A DNA stretch of 64,000 nucleotides from NCBI RefSeq assembly GCF_904063065.1, contig NZ_CAJFCL010000013.1, positions 25,190 through 89,189 of the forward strand, written 5' to 3'. Origin of the DNA: Pseudomonas paraversuta. Its GTDB lineage: Bacteria > Pseudomonadota > Gammaproteobacteria > Pseudomonadales > Pseudomonadaceae. Shown here piece by piece: positions 18,001 through 25,253 of this stretch (positions are counted from its first letter, which is position 1; the number at the start of each line of letters is the position of its first letter). The notes under the pieces are model-generated. The model worked only from the letters and a program-made list of their open reading frames with translations. It did not search any database and was not told where the DNA came from. Made by a program: the position numbers and the translations under genes.

Positions 18001-18732
18001 GAAAAGCTGATCAGCGCCCGTGCGGTGTTTGGTTTCTGGCCGGCCAACCAGGTCAACGATGATGATCTGGAGCTCTACGGCGACGATGGCCAGCCATTGG
18101 CAAAACTGCATCACCTGCGCCAGCAAATCATCAAGACCGACGGCAAGCCGAACTTCTCGCTGGCCGACTTTGTCGCGCCCAAAGACAGCGGCGTCACCGA
18201 TTACGTGGGGGGCTTCATCACCACCGCCGGTATTGGTGCCGAAGAAGTGGCCAAGGCCTATCAGGATGCGGGCGACGATTACAACTCGATCATGGTCAAG
18301 GCCCTGGCTGACCGTCTGGCCGAAGCCTGCGCCGAATGGCTGCACCAGCAGGTACGGACCAAATACTGGGGGTATGCCAAGGACGAACAACTGGCCAATG
18401 ACGAACTGATCAAGGAGCAGTACAGCGGTATCCGCCCTGCCCCGGGCTATCCGGCCTGCCCTGATCACACAGAAAAAGGCACCCTGTTCGCCCTGCTGGA
18501 CCCTGAAGCACAAGAGATGCGCGCAGGCCAGAGCGGTGTATTCCTGACCGAGCACTACGCCATGTTCCCGGCGGCGGCGGTCAGCGGCTGGTACTTTGCT
18601 CACCCGCAGGCGCAGTACTTTGCCGTGGGCAAGGTCGACAAGGACCAGATTGAAAGCTACACGGCGCGTAAAGGTCAGGACCTGAGCGTGACGGAGCGCT
18701 GGCTGGCGCCGAACCTGGGCTACGACAACTAA
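15022..18732 (+). CDS. metH: Cobalamin-dependent methionine synthase
   Basis: A 1236-residue protein. The ATG at 15022 (MSDRSARLQ, preceded by AGGTAG) is preferred to the ATG at 15001. Modules in order: homocysteine-binding domain with zinc cysteines in LNCALGA and VGGCCGTTPGH; pterin-binding domain (FVNVGERTNITGSA); cap and B12-binding domain with DVHDIGKNIVG, SGLITPS and IGGATTS; and the C-terminal SAM-binding reactivation domain (about 900-1236, with RPAPGYPACPDHTEK). It transfers methyl from 5-methyltetrahydrofolate to homocysteine via methylcobalamin. It depends on the cofactor made with the help of the cob genes 4 kb upstream. Confidence 0.97.
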   Translation: MSDRSARLQALQQALKERILILDGGMGTMIQSYRLEEHDYRGTRFADWPSDVKGNNDLLILSRPDVIGAIEKAYLDAGADILETNTFNATQVSQADYGMQALAYELNVEGARLARKVADAKTLETPDKPRFVAGVLGPTSRTCSLSPDVNNPGYRNVTFDELVENYTEATKGLIEGGADLILIETIFDTLNAKAAIFAVQGVFEELGVELPIMISGTITDASGRTLSGQTTEAFWNSISHAKPISVGLNCALGARELRPYLEELSNKADTYVSAHPNAGLPNEFGEYDELPAETAKVIEEFAQSGFLNIVGGCCGTTPGHIEAIAKAVAGYAPRQIPDIPKACRLSGLEPFTIDRSSLFVNVGERTNITGSARFARLIREDNYTEALEVALQQVEAGAQIIDINMDEGMLDSKKAMVTFLNLIAGEPDISRVPIMIDSSKWEVIEAGLKCIQGKGIVNSISMKEGVEQFIHHAKLCKRYGAAVVVMAFDEAGQADTEARKKEICKRSYDILVNEVGFPPQDIIFDPNIFAVATGIEEHNNYAVDFINACAYIRDELPYALTSGGVSNVSFSFRGNNPVREAIHSVFLLYAIRNGLTMGIVNAGQLEIYDQIPAELRDAVEDVVLNRTPDGTDNLLAIADKYKGDGSVKEAETEEWRGWEVNKRLEHALVKGITTHIVEDTEESRQSFKRPIEVIEGPLMSGMNIVGDLFGAGKMFLPQVVKSARVMKQAVAHLIPFIELEKGDKPEAKGKILMATVKGDVHDIGKNIVGVVLGCNGYDIVDLGVMVPAEKILQVAKEQKCDIIGLSGLITPSLDEMVHVAREMQRQDFHLPLMIGGATTSKAHTAVKIEPKYQNDAVIYVTDASRAVGVATQLLSKELKPGFVEKTRLEYIEVRERTANRSARTERLSYPAAIAKKPQFDWSDYQPVKPTFTGAKVLDNIDLKVLAEYIDWTPFFISWDLAGKFPRILTDEVVGEAATALYADAQEMLAKLIDEKLISARAVFGFWPANQVNDDDLELYGDDGQPLAKLHHLRQQIIKTDGKPNFSLADFVAPKDSGVTDYVGGFITTAGIGAEEVAKAYQDAGDDYNSIMVKALADRLAEACAEWLHQQVRTKYWGYAKDEQLANDELIKEQYSGIRPAPGYPACPDHTEKGTLFALLDPEAQEMRAGQSGVFLTEHYAMFPAAAVSGWYFAHPQAQYFAVGKVDKDQIESYTARKGQDLSVTERWLAPNLGYDN

Positions 18733-18744
18733 ACAACCTCTGCC

Positions 18745-18780
18745 TCTACAGGAGCGAGCCGTTAAAGCTCGCTCCTGCAG
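18745..18780. repeat. REP half-repeat after metH
   Basis: ACAGGAGCGAGC and GCTCGCTCCTG pair around a short loop (CGTTAAA), 13 bp after the metH stop. It is a shortened member of the REP family seen at 2023, 26047 and elsewhere, and may stabilise the metH transcript end. Confidence 0.8.
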
Positions 18781-18841
18781 TCAAGTGGTATGCATCCCTT
18801 GAACTATGCTGTGTTCACAGCAACTCAATAGTGGGGGATAT

Positions 18842-19060
18842 ATGGACGATCCAGCCAACAACAAGCCGCCTACCTTATGGCAAGTGTTGCACAGCGTATT
18901 GGCTGCAGCCTTTGGCGTGCAAAGCGCAAAAAACCGCTCTCGCGATTTCACCCACGGCAAACCCGCTCAGTTTCTGATCCTGGGCCTGCTGTTTACCCTG
19001 TGTTTTGCGCTCACCCTGTTCGGCATCGTCAAGCTGGTGCTGTATCTGGCCGGGGTTTGA
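18842..19060 (+). CDS. DUF2970 small membrane protein
   Basis: A 72-residue protein starting at MDDPANNKPP (18842), with GGGGGA six bases upstream. The features TLWQVLHSVLAAAFGVQSAKNRSRDF then one hydrophobic segment (about 44-70, FLILGLLFTLCFALTLFGIV) match DUF2970, a family of short single-pass inner-membrane proteins in proteobacteria. Function unknown. It converges with the 37-residue membrane peptide at 19061, the two stop codons abutting. Confidence 0.85.
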   Translation: MDDPANNKPPTLWQVLHSVLAAAFGVQSAKNRSRDFTHGKPAQFLILGLLFTLCFALTLFGIVKLVLYLAGV

Positions 19061-19174
19061 TTACTGGTGACTCACCCAGAAGACGGCCGTTGAGACCACC
19101 AGGATGACAAGAAAGAAAATGGCCCATGCATCGACCTTGCTGTCGCTTTTACGCACTTTGACTGGAGTACTCAT
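19061..19174 (-). CDS. 37-residue single-pass membrane peptide
   Basis: On the minus strand an ATG at 19174, seven bases after AAGG, opens a 37-codon frame closed by TAA at 19061. It has a charged N-terminus (MSTPVKVRKSDSKVDAW) and one hydrophobic helix (about 18-34, AIFFLVILVVSTAVFWV), then SHQ. The positive-inside layout predicts N-in, C-out. Ribosome site, charge layout and tight packing against the DUF2970 gene support a real small gene, but no family is recognised. Confidence 0.65.
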   Translation of the reverse strand: MSTPVKVRKSDSKVDAWAIFFLVILVVSTAVFWVSHQ

Positions 19175-19415
19175 CGCATCGCCTTTTTTCGGTTTTATGG
19201 GTGAATGCTTGAAGACTTGGGCTCAGTTAAGTTCAGTAATGCCCTTCCCACAAGTAAGGCATTGAGAATCAGACTCTTATAGTCGTTTTGGTTCTTTGCA
19301 TATGCTTAAACATCACTTTTGCGCATAACTACAAGCTGGTATCGTGCCTTGCTCCTTGGGGAGTGCGCGGCCGTGCGCGCAGATAAGCTGTTAGCAGCCT
19401 GAGAACAGGACCTAT
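19175..19415. other. Intergenic region upstream of cysI
   Basis: About 240 bp without a gene, between the divergently read 37-residue peptide and cysI. It contains an A+T-rich tract at about 19270-19325, suitable for a cysI promoter and CysB-type activator binding, and ACAGGA before the cysI ATG. I see no clear palindrome. Confidence 0.4.
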
Positions 19416-21074
19416 ATGTACGTATATGACGAGTACGATCAGCGGATCATCGAGGACCGCGTCAAGCAGTTCCGGGATCAGACCCGACGCTATCTGGCAG
19501 GTGAGCTGAGCGAAGAAGAGTTCCGCCCCCTGCGCCTGCAAAATGGCCTTTATGTCCAGCGTTTTGCCCCGATGTTGCGGGTCGCCGTGCCCTATGGCCA
19601 GCTGACTTCGCGTCAAGCGCGAATGATGGCCAAGATTGCCCGCGACTATGACAAGGGCTATGCCCACATCAGTACCCGCCAGAACGTGCAATTCAACTGG
19701 CCGGCGCTGGAAGACGTGCCGGACATTCTGCAAGAACTGGCGACAGTGCAAATGCACGCCATTCAAACCAGCGGCAACTGCCTGCGCAACGTCACCACCG
19801 ACCAGTTTGCCGGTGTGGCTGCCGATGAACTGATCGATTCGCGCCCTTGGTGCGAGATCGTTCGTCAATGGACCACGTTCCACCCGGAATTCGCTTACCT
19901 GCCGCGCAAATTCAAAATCGCCATCAATGGTTCGGCCTCTGACCGTGCCGCCATTGAAGTCCACGATATCGGCCTCGAGCCGGTGTTCAACGACGCCGGT
20001 GAACTGGGCTTCCGCGTGCTGGTGGGCGGCGGTCTGGGCCGTACTCCGGTGATCGGCGCCTTCATCAATGAATTCCTGCCGTGGCAAGACTTGCTGAGCT
20101 ACCTCGAAGCCATCCTGCGGGTTTACAACCGCTACGGCCGTCGTGACAACAAGTACAAGGCCCGGATCAAGATCCTGGTCAAAGCCCTGACCCCGGAAGT
20201 GTTCGCCGAACGCGTTGAAGCCGAGATGGTTCACCTGCGCGGTGGTTCCAATACCCTGACCGAGGCTGAAGTCCAGCGCATCGCCAGGCACTTCGTCGAC
20301 CCTGACTACAAAGTACTGCCCGACTTCAGCGCCGAACTGGCTGAACTCGACCAGCAGCACCCGGGTTTCGCCCGCTGGCGTACCCGCAACACCCTGGCCC
20401 ACAAGAAGCCGGGCTATGTCGCCGTTACCCTGTCGCTCAAGCCTACAGGCGTAGCGCCGGGCGACGTGACGGACAAGCAGTGGGATGGCATCGCCGACAT
20501 GGCTGATCGCTACAGCTTCGGTCAACTGCGTACTTCCCACGAACAGAACATCATCCTGGCCGACGTCGAAGAAAACCAGTTGTTCGCCATGTGGGGCGAG
20601 CTGCGTGAACAAGGCTTCGCCACCCCTAACATTGGCTTGCTGACCGACATGATCTGCTGCCCGGGCGGCGACTTCTGCTCCCTGGCCAACGCCAAGTCGA
20701 TCCCGATTGCAGAATCGATCCAGCGTCGCTTTGACAACCTGGATTACCTGTTCGACATCGGCGAGCTTGACCTCAACATCTCCGGTTGCATGAACGCCTG
20801 TGGTCACCACCACGTCGGTCACATCGGGATTCTGGGCGTCGACAAAAAAGGCGCCGAGTTCTACCAGGTCTCCCTGGGTGGCAGCGCCAGCCGCGATGCC
20901 AGCCTGGGCAAGATTCTCGGCCCCTCGTTCGCCCAGGACGCCATGCCGGACGTGATCGAAAAGCTGATCGATGTGTACGTTGAAAGACGTACCGAAGATG
21001 AGCGCTTCATCGACACCTACCAACGTATCGGCATCGACCCTTTCAAGGAGCGCGTCTATGCAGCGAATAATTAA
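19416..21074 (+). CDS. cysI: Sulfite/nitrite reductase haemoprotein, CysI-type
   Basis: A 552-residue assimilatory reductase with the duplicated ferredoxin-like and sirohaem layout. Sirohaem/[4Fe-4S] ligands are the two Cys pairs in ICCPGGDFC (C-x5-C) and GCMNAC (C-x3-C). The substrate-binding region contains THEQN-like RTSHEQNI. It reduces sulfite to sulfide for cysteine synthesis with six electrons. In pseudomonads this ferredoxin/flavoprotein-independent-looking form is followed by a DUF934 gene, as here, and the two genes overlap by 17 bp, indicating coupled translation. Confidence 0.93.
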   Translation: MYVYDEYDQRIIEDRVKQFRDQTRRYLAGELSEEEFRPLRLQNGLYVQRFAPMLRVAVPYGQLTSRQARMMAKIARDYDKGYAHISTRQNVQFNWPALEDVPDILQELATVQMHAIQTSGNCLRNVTTDQFAGVAADELIDSRPWCEIVRQWTTFHPEFAYLPRKFKIAINGSASDRAAIEVHDIGLEPVFNDAGELGFRVLVGGGLGRTPVIGAFINEFLPWQDLLSYLEAILRVYNRYGRRDNKYKARIKILVKALTPEVFAERVEAEMVHLRGGSNTLTEAEVQRIARHFVDPDYKVLPDFSAELAELDQQHPGFARWRTRNTLAHKKPGYVAVTLSLKPTGVAPGDVTDKQWDGIADMADRYSFGQLRTSHEQNIILADVEENQLFAMWGELREQGFATPNIGLLTDMICCPGGDFCSLANAKSIPIAESIQRRFDNLDYLFDIGELDLNISGCMNACGHHHVGHIGILGVDKKGAEFYQVSLGGSASRDASLGKILGPSFAQDAMPDVIEKLIDVYVERRTEDERFIDTYQRIGIDPFKERVYAANN

Positions 21075-21552
21075 AAACAACGAAGTGATCGACGAAACCT
21101 GGCACTTGCTGCCAAAGGACGTCAGCTTTGATGACATCTCCAACTGCGACGACCTGATCGTGCCGCTGGCGCTGTGGCGCGAACATGGCCCGGCACTCAA
21201 GGCACGTGATGGCGGCCTGGGTGTGTGGCTGGACAGCGATGAGGAAGCCGAGGAACTGGGCGATGACGCGGCGAATTTCCAGGTCATTGCCCTGAACTTC
21301 CCCGCTTTCACCGATGGTCGCAGCTATTCCAACGCCCGCTTGCTGCGTGACCGTTATGGTTACAAAGGCGAATTGCGCGCGATCGGCGATGTTCTGCGCG
21401 ACCAGCTGTTTTACCTGCACCGCTGTGGCTTCGATGCATTTGCCATCCGTGCCGACAAAGACCCCTATGAAGCACTGCAGGGCCTGAAAGATTTTTCAGT
21501 CACCTATCAGTCTTCTACAGATGAACCGATGCCGCTGTTCCGACGTCGTTAA
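21058..21552 (+). CDS. DUF934 protein, partner of CysI
   Basis: A 164-residue protein. The start at MQRIIKNNEV (21058) lies inside the end of cysI with AAGGAG six bases upstream. DUF934 is recognised by LDSDEEAEELGDDA, INFPAFTDGRSYSNARLLRDR-like and GFDAFAIR segments. The family invariably accompanies sulfite reductase or PAPS reductase genes and is presumed to assist sulfite reduction, perhaps as an electron-transfer or assembly partner, but its activity is not established. Confidence 0.9.
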   Translation: MQRIIKNNEVIDETWHLLPKDVSFDDISNCDDLIVPLALWREHGPALKARDGGLGVWLDSDEEAEELGDDAANFQVIALNFPAFTDGRSYSNARLLRDRYGYKGELRAIGDVLRDQLFYLHRCGFDAFAIRADKDPYEALQGLKDFSVTYQSSTDEPMPLFRRR

Positions 21553-21564
21553 TCATCTGAGGAA

Positions 21565-21595
21565 CCCGTGTCACATGGCATGCCTGTGACACGGG
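21565..21595. terminator. Strong hairpin between convergent DUF934 and sohB genes
   Basis: Perfect 11-bp arms CCCGTGTCACA / TGTGACACGGG flank a 9-base loop, 12 bp after the DUF934 stop and 50 bp from the end of sohB. There is no T run on either side, so it may be a transcript-stabilising or Rho-assisted end structure rather than a classic terminator. Confidence 0.55.
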
Positions 21596-21644
21596 CCACT
21601 CCTGAGCCCTTGCGTGGCTCAAAGAGTGCCCAAAGACAGCAGCT

Positions 21645-22667
21645 TTACCAGAAACGCTGCTGCGTCAAACGGCTCCACAGAGAGTCAACCACCCGCTCTG
21701 CCGAACTGCTGGCCGCCAGGCCAACGCGCTCCTGCAAGCTTTTACGCTGTGCATAGTGCAAGTGGTAAAGATGAGCGTCCCTGGCACGCTCCGACAAATA
21801 CTCGTCGCTGGTTTTAAGTTCATCCACCAGCAGCTTGTCGACTGCAGCAACCCCCAGCCAGACTTCACCGGTGGCCACTTCATCGATCGCCAGCTGCGGG
21901 CGGTACTTGGCGACAAAGTTCTTGAACAGCTGATGGGTGATGTCCAGATCCTGCTGGAACTTCTCCCGGCCCTTTTCAGTGTTTTCGCCAAACACGGTCA
22001 GGGTGCGTTTGTACTCGCCGGCGGTCAGCACTTCGTAATCGATGTCGTGCTTTTTCAGCAGGCGATTGACGTTGGGCAACTGCGCCACAACCCCGATCGA
22101 ACCCAAAATCGCAAAGGGCGCGCTGATAATTTTCTGACCGATACACGCCATCATATAGCCGCCGCTTGCCGCGACCTTGTCGATACAGATGGTCAGCGGA
22201 ATCCCCGCCTGACGAATACGCGCCAGTTGCGACGACGCCAGGCCGTAGCTGTGAACCATGCCACCACCACTTTCCAGACGCAGTACCACCTCATCGGCAG
22301 GGGTAGCCAGGGCCAGCAGAGCAGTGATTTCGTGACGCAGGCTTTCAGTGGCCGATGCCTTGATATCGCCGTCGAAATCCAGCACGAACACCCGAGGTTT
22401 TTCTTCAGGCTGCTTTTTCAACTTCTTGTCGGTTTTGGCCTGCTGTTTACGCAGCGACTTGAGCTGATCCTTGGGCAACAACGACTGCTCCAGGGTGTCC
22501 CGCAGTCCTTTATAAAACTCGTTCATCTTGTTGACCTGCAACTGCCCTGCAGAGCGGCGGCGACCTTTGCCGCGCAATGCCGCAATCACCACCAGCACTA
22601 CCACAATGGCAATCACCAGGGTCACGGTCTTGGCCAGAAAACTGGCGTAATCGGCAAAAAATTCCAC
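21645..22667 (-). CDS. sohB: Inner-membrane S49-family protease SohB
   Basis: A 340-residue protein starting with GTG (22667), seven bases after AAGGAGA. An N-terminal membrane segment (about 12-30, LAKTVTLVIAIVVVLVVIAA) is followed by a basic linker and the S49 peptidase domain. The nucleophile Ser lies in KVAASGGYMMAC and the general-base Lys in AGEYKRTLTVFG, the Ser-Lys dyad of SppA/SohB enzymes. SohB proteins degrade membrane-associated or periplasmic peptides. The gene is monocistronic. Confidence 0.94.
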   Translation of the reverse strand: MEFFADYASFLAKTVTLVIAIVVVLVVIAALRGKGRRRSAGQLQVNKMNEFYKGLRDTLEQSLLPKDQLKSLRKQQAKTDKKLKKQPEEKPRVFVLDFDGDIKASATESLRHEITALLALATPADEVVLRLESGGGMVHSYGLASSQLARIRQAGIPLTICIDKVAASGGYMMACIGQKIISAPFAILGSIGVVAQLPNVNRLLKKHDIDYEVLTAGEYKRTLTVFGENTEKGREKFQQDLDITHQLFKNFVAKYRPQLAIDEVATGEVWLGVAAVDKLLVDELKTSDEYLSERARDAHLYHLHYAQRKSLQERVGLAASSSAERVVDSLWSRLTQQRFW

Positions 22668-22874
22668 AGACTCTCCTTAATTAGCATGCGACCCTCGGGT
22701 CAGGGCCGCGTAATACCCCCAGCATACCGGCGTGACCCTCGCCCTGCCAGCCGCGATACAGCCTTGTCGGCAGGCCCATACAGGCGATTCAAACGAGCGT
22801 ATGTTTTTTCATTGACAGGTTCCTGCCTTCCTCCTAACCTCGCCAGACTTTCAACCGAGCGGGATGACGCGAAA

Positions 22875-23585
22875 GTGGGCAGCATCTACTTGATAAGACA
22901 TGGCCAAGCCTCGTTTGGCGCCGACGACTACGACATGCTGTCGGCCCTGGGTGTGCGCCAGGCAGAGATCGTGGGCCAGCATCTGGTTGATCTGGATCTG
23001 CGCTTTGATCGCTGCATCTCCGGCGACCTGCTGCGCCAGCAAGACACCGCTCGCCATGCACTGGCACAGTTCACGGCTGCCGGGTTGCCCGTTCCCGCCC
23101 ATGACATTGACTCTGCCTTCAACGAATTTGATGCTTTCGCCGTGCTCGGCGCCCTGCTTCCTGGCCTGTTGCCAGACGAACCTGACGCCATAACAGCCAT
23201 GAACAATGCCGCCCACAACCCGGCAGAGTTCCAGCGTATCTTTGAACTGATCATCGCGCGCTGGCTCAGCGGTACCTACGACACTCCCGGGCTGGAAACC
23301 TGGCTGGGTTTCGTTGAACGGGTTCAGGCAGGCCTGAACCGGATTCTCGACCTGGCCCGCAACGACCAGACCATCGCCGTGTTCACCTCCGGCGGCACCA
23401 TCACTGCCTTGCTGCACATACTGACCCAGATTCCGGCCAGCGACGCCTTCAAGCTGACCTGGCAAATTGCTAACACCTCGCTCAGCCAGCTCAAGTTCCA
23501 TGGCCGCGAGGTCATTCTGGCTTCCTTCAACAGCCAGGTGCATCTGCAACTGTTGAAGACGCCGTCACTCATCACCTATCGTTGA
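22875..23585 (+). CDS. Histidine phosphatase-family protein (phosphoglycerate-mutase-like)
   Basis: A 236-residue protein. The frame extends far upstream antisense to sohB, but family similarity begins at GSIYLIRHGQASFG, so I take GTG at 22875 as the start. The phosphohistidine motif is RHGQ, the supporting Arg is near CISGDLLRQQDTA, and a conserved tail motif is FTSGGTITALL. Such enzymes hydrolyse small phosphoesters; the substrate is unknown. It is followed 55 bp later by an SCP2 protein and then by a phosphotransferase/SDR pair, a grouping suggesting lipid or acyl-CoA metabolism. Confidence 0.85.
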   Translation: MGSIYLIRHGQASFGADDYDMLSALGVRQAEIVGQHLVDLDLRFDRCISGDLLRQQDTARHALAQFTAAGLPVPAHDIDSAFNEFDAFAVLGALLPGLLPDEPDAITAMNNAAHNPAEFQRIFELIIARWLSGTYDTPGLETWLGFVERVQAGLNRILDLARNDQTIAVFTSGGTITALLHILTQIPASDAFKLTWQIANTSLSQLKFHGREVILASFNSQVHLQLLKTPSLITYR

Positions 23586-23640
23586 GCGTCGGCAACCGCG
23601 ACCTGAGGGTCGCAGTAACCCAACCTAAAAGGATCGAACC

Positions 23641-23955
23641 ATGACTTCTGTAGCTGATGCCGTTCAAGCAATGAAAGCCAAATTCAACCCAGCCGCTGCT
23701 GCCGGCCTGGACCTGGTATTCGGTTTTCGCATTGATGACACCAAAAACTTCTCGCTGATCATTAAAGACAGCACTTGCGAACTCCAGGAAGGCGAGAACC
23801 CGGACGCACAGGTAACGCTGGTCATGGACGGCGAAACCCTGGAAGGCATCGTCAGCGGCGAAACCGATGGCATGCAGGCGTTCATGGGCGGCAAACTGCG
23901 CGCTGAAGGCGACATGATGCTGGCCATGAAGCTGAGCGAACTGTTCCCTTCGTAA
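23641..23955 (+). CDS. SCP2 sterol-binding domain protein
   Basis: A 104-residue single-domain SCP2 protein: the beta-sheet core includes LVFGFRIDDTKNFSLIIKD and VTLVMDGETLEGIVSGE, and the C-terminal helix MMLAMKLSELFPS is typical. Members bind fatty acyl chains, acyl-CoAs or sterols in a hydrophobic tunnel. It is preceded by AAAGGA and ends with an intrinsic terminator 25 bp downstream. A role as lipid carrier for the neighbouring phosphotransferase/SDR genes or the steroid cluster is only suggested by position. Confidence 0.9.
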   Translation: MTSVADAVQAMKAKFNPAAAAGLDLVFGFRIDDTKNFSLIIKDSTCELQEGENPDAQVTLVMDGETLEGIVSGETDGMQAFMGGKLRAEGDMMLAMKLSELFPS

Positions 23956-23979
23956 GCCACACGCAACACCGAAAAACCG

Positions 23980-24011
23980 AAAAACCGAAGACCACGCGCT
24001 TCGGTTTTTTT
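23980..24011 (+). terminator. Rho-independent terminator after the SCP2 gene
   Basis: The stem AAAAACCGAAG / CTTCGGTTTTT with an 8-base loop is followed by further T residues. The phosphotransferase gene downstream therefore probably has its own promoter in 24012-24161. Confidence 0.9.
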
Positions 24012-24161
24012 TCGCCTGTGCTTCACTCAACGCTTATCCATCACGCTGATCGCTCACTAACACCCGCACCTATTAAGGCCATCCCCGCCTTGTCCCGGGC
24101 CCGGGCGCCCATTAGATTAGCGAATGTTGCCCAGCCACAAATATAAGCAGAAGAGATAAAC

Positions 24162-25229
24162 ATGGCGCTTACCGACTCGTCGACCCGCATCCGCGCGGGT
24201 GAAGAACTCGACATCAGCCGCATCGATCCTTACCTCAAGGCTCATGTCCCCGGGCTTGCGGGGCACCCTGTGGTCAGCCAGTTCCCGGGCGGCGCGTCCA
24301 ACCTCACCTATTTGATTGAATACCCCGACCGGGAGCTGGTACTGCGCCGCCCGCCCTTTGGCCACAAAGCCAAATCAGCCCACGACATGGGCCGCGAGTT
24401 CCGCATTCTCAATCAGCTCAAGGACGCCTTTGCTTACTGCCCCAAAGCCTATGCCCACTGCACCGACCAAAGCCTGATCGGCTCGGAGTTCTACGTGATG
24501 GAGCGGGTCAAGGGCATCATCCTGCGCTCGGACATACCCGAAGAACTGGGGCTGACTGCCGCCACCACACAAACCCTGTGCCACAGCTTTATCGACAAGC
24601 TGGTGCAACTGCATCAGGTCGACTACAACGCCTGCGGGCTGGGCGACCTGGGCAAGCCCCAAGGCTATGTGCAACGCCAGATCAGCGGCTGGAGTGAACG
24701 TTACGAAAAGGCCCTGACCCCGGATGCCCCGCGCTGGGAAGCAGTAAAACAGTGGCTGCAGAACAAAATGCCGGCTGACCACCCGACCCCGGCCATCGTG
24801 CATAACGACTACCGCTTCGACAATGTGATCCTCGCCCCCTCCAACCCGATGCAAATCATCGGCGTCCTGGACTGGGAACTGACCACCCTCGGTGACCCCC
24901 TGATGGATCTGGGCAACACCCTGGCCTACTGGATTGAAGCCAACGACCCGGCACCGGTACAACTGATGCGGCGCCAGCCCAGCAACGCCCCGGGCATGTT
25001 GACCCGCCGCCAATTCGTCGATTACTACGCCGAGCGTTCGGGCATTCAGATAGACAATTACGATTTTTACTACGCCTACGGACTGTTCCGTCTGGCGGGT
25101 ATTGTCCAGCAGATCTATTACCGCTATTACCACGGCCAGACGCAGGACAAGCGCTTCGCATCCTTTGTGCAGATGAATGCGCTGCTCGAGCAGATGAGCC
25201 TCAAGCTCATCCGCACATCCAGCCTCTAA
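24162..25229 (+). CDS. Phosphotransferase of the APH/ACAD10-11 kinase type (LvaA-like)
   Basis: A 355-residue aminoglycoside-phosphotransferase-fold protein. The glycine-rich start is FPGGASNLTYLI, the ATP-binding Lys/Arg is in LVLRRPPFG, the catalytic loop is IVHNDYRFDNVI (HxDxxxxN) and the metal-binding Asp is in GVLDWELTTLGDP. This subfamily matches the kinase domain of ACAD10/11 and Pseudomonas LvaA, which phosphorylate 4-hydroxyacyl-CoA so that the hydroxyl can be removed. The SDR gene 24 bp downstream mirrors the LvaA-SDR association. The substrate here is unknown. Confidence 0.87.
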   Translation: MALTDSSTRIRAGEELDISRIDPYLKAHVPGLAGHPVVSQFPGGASNLTYLIEYPDRELVLRRPPFGHKAKSAHDMGREFRILNQLKDAFAYCPKAYAHCTDQSLIGSEFYVMERVKGIILRSDIPEELGLTAATTQTLCHSFIDKLVQLHQVDYNACGLGDLGKPQGYVQRQISGWSERYEKALTPDAPRWEAVKQWLQNKMPADHPTPAIVHNDYRFDNVILAPSNPMQIIGVLDWELTTLGDPLMDLGNTLAYWIEANDPAPVQLMRRQPSNAPGMLTRRQFVDYYAERSGIQIDNYDFYYAYGLFRLAGIVQQIYYRYYHGQTQDKRFASFVQMNALLEQMSLKLIRTSSL

Positions 25230-25253
25230 ACCCGCGACAACCAGGGAATCAAC

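Noticed and set aside
15124..18603. 1159-codon open frame on the minus strand
   Set aside because: It lies exactly opposite metH in high-GC DNA and its translation is low-complexity without any recognisable motif or ribosome site; a shadow of metH codon bias.
19329..21311. 660-codon open frame on the minus strand
   Set aside because: It lies opposite cysI and DUF934, which have clear motifs; no ribosome site or family features.
21756..22874. Upstream two-thirds of a 609-codon frame ending in the histidine phosphatase
   Set aside because: It is antisense to sohB and the sohB promoter; family similarity begins only at GSIYLIRHG, so the start was put at 22875.
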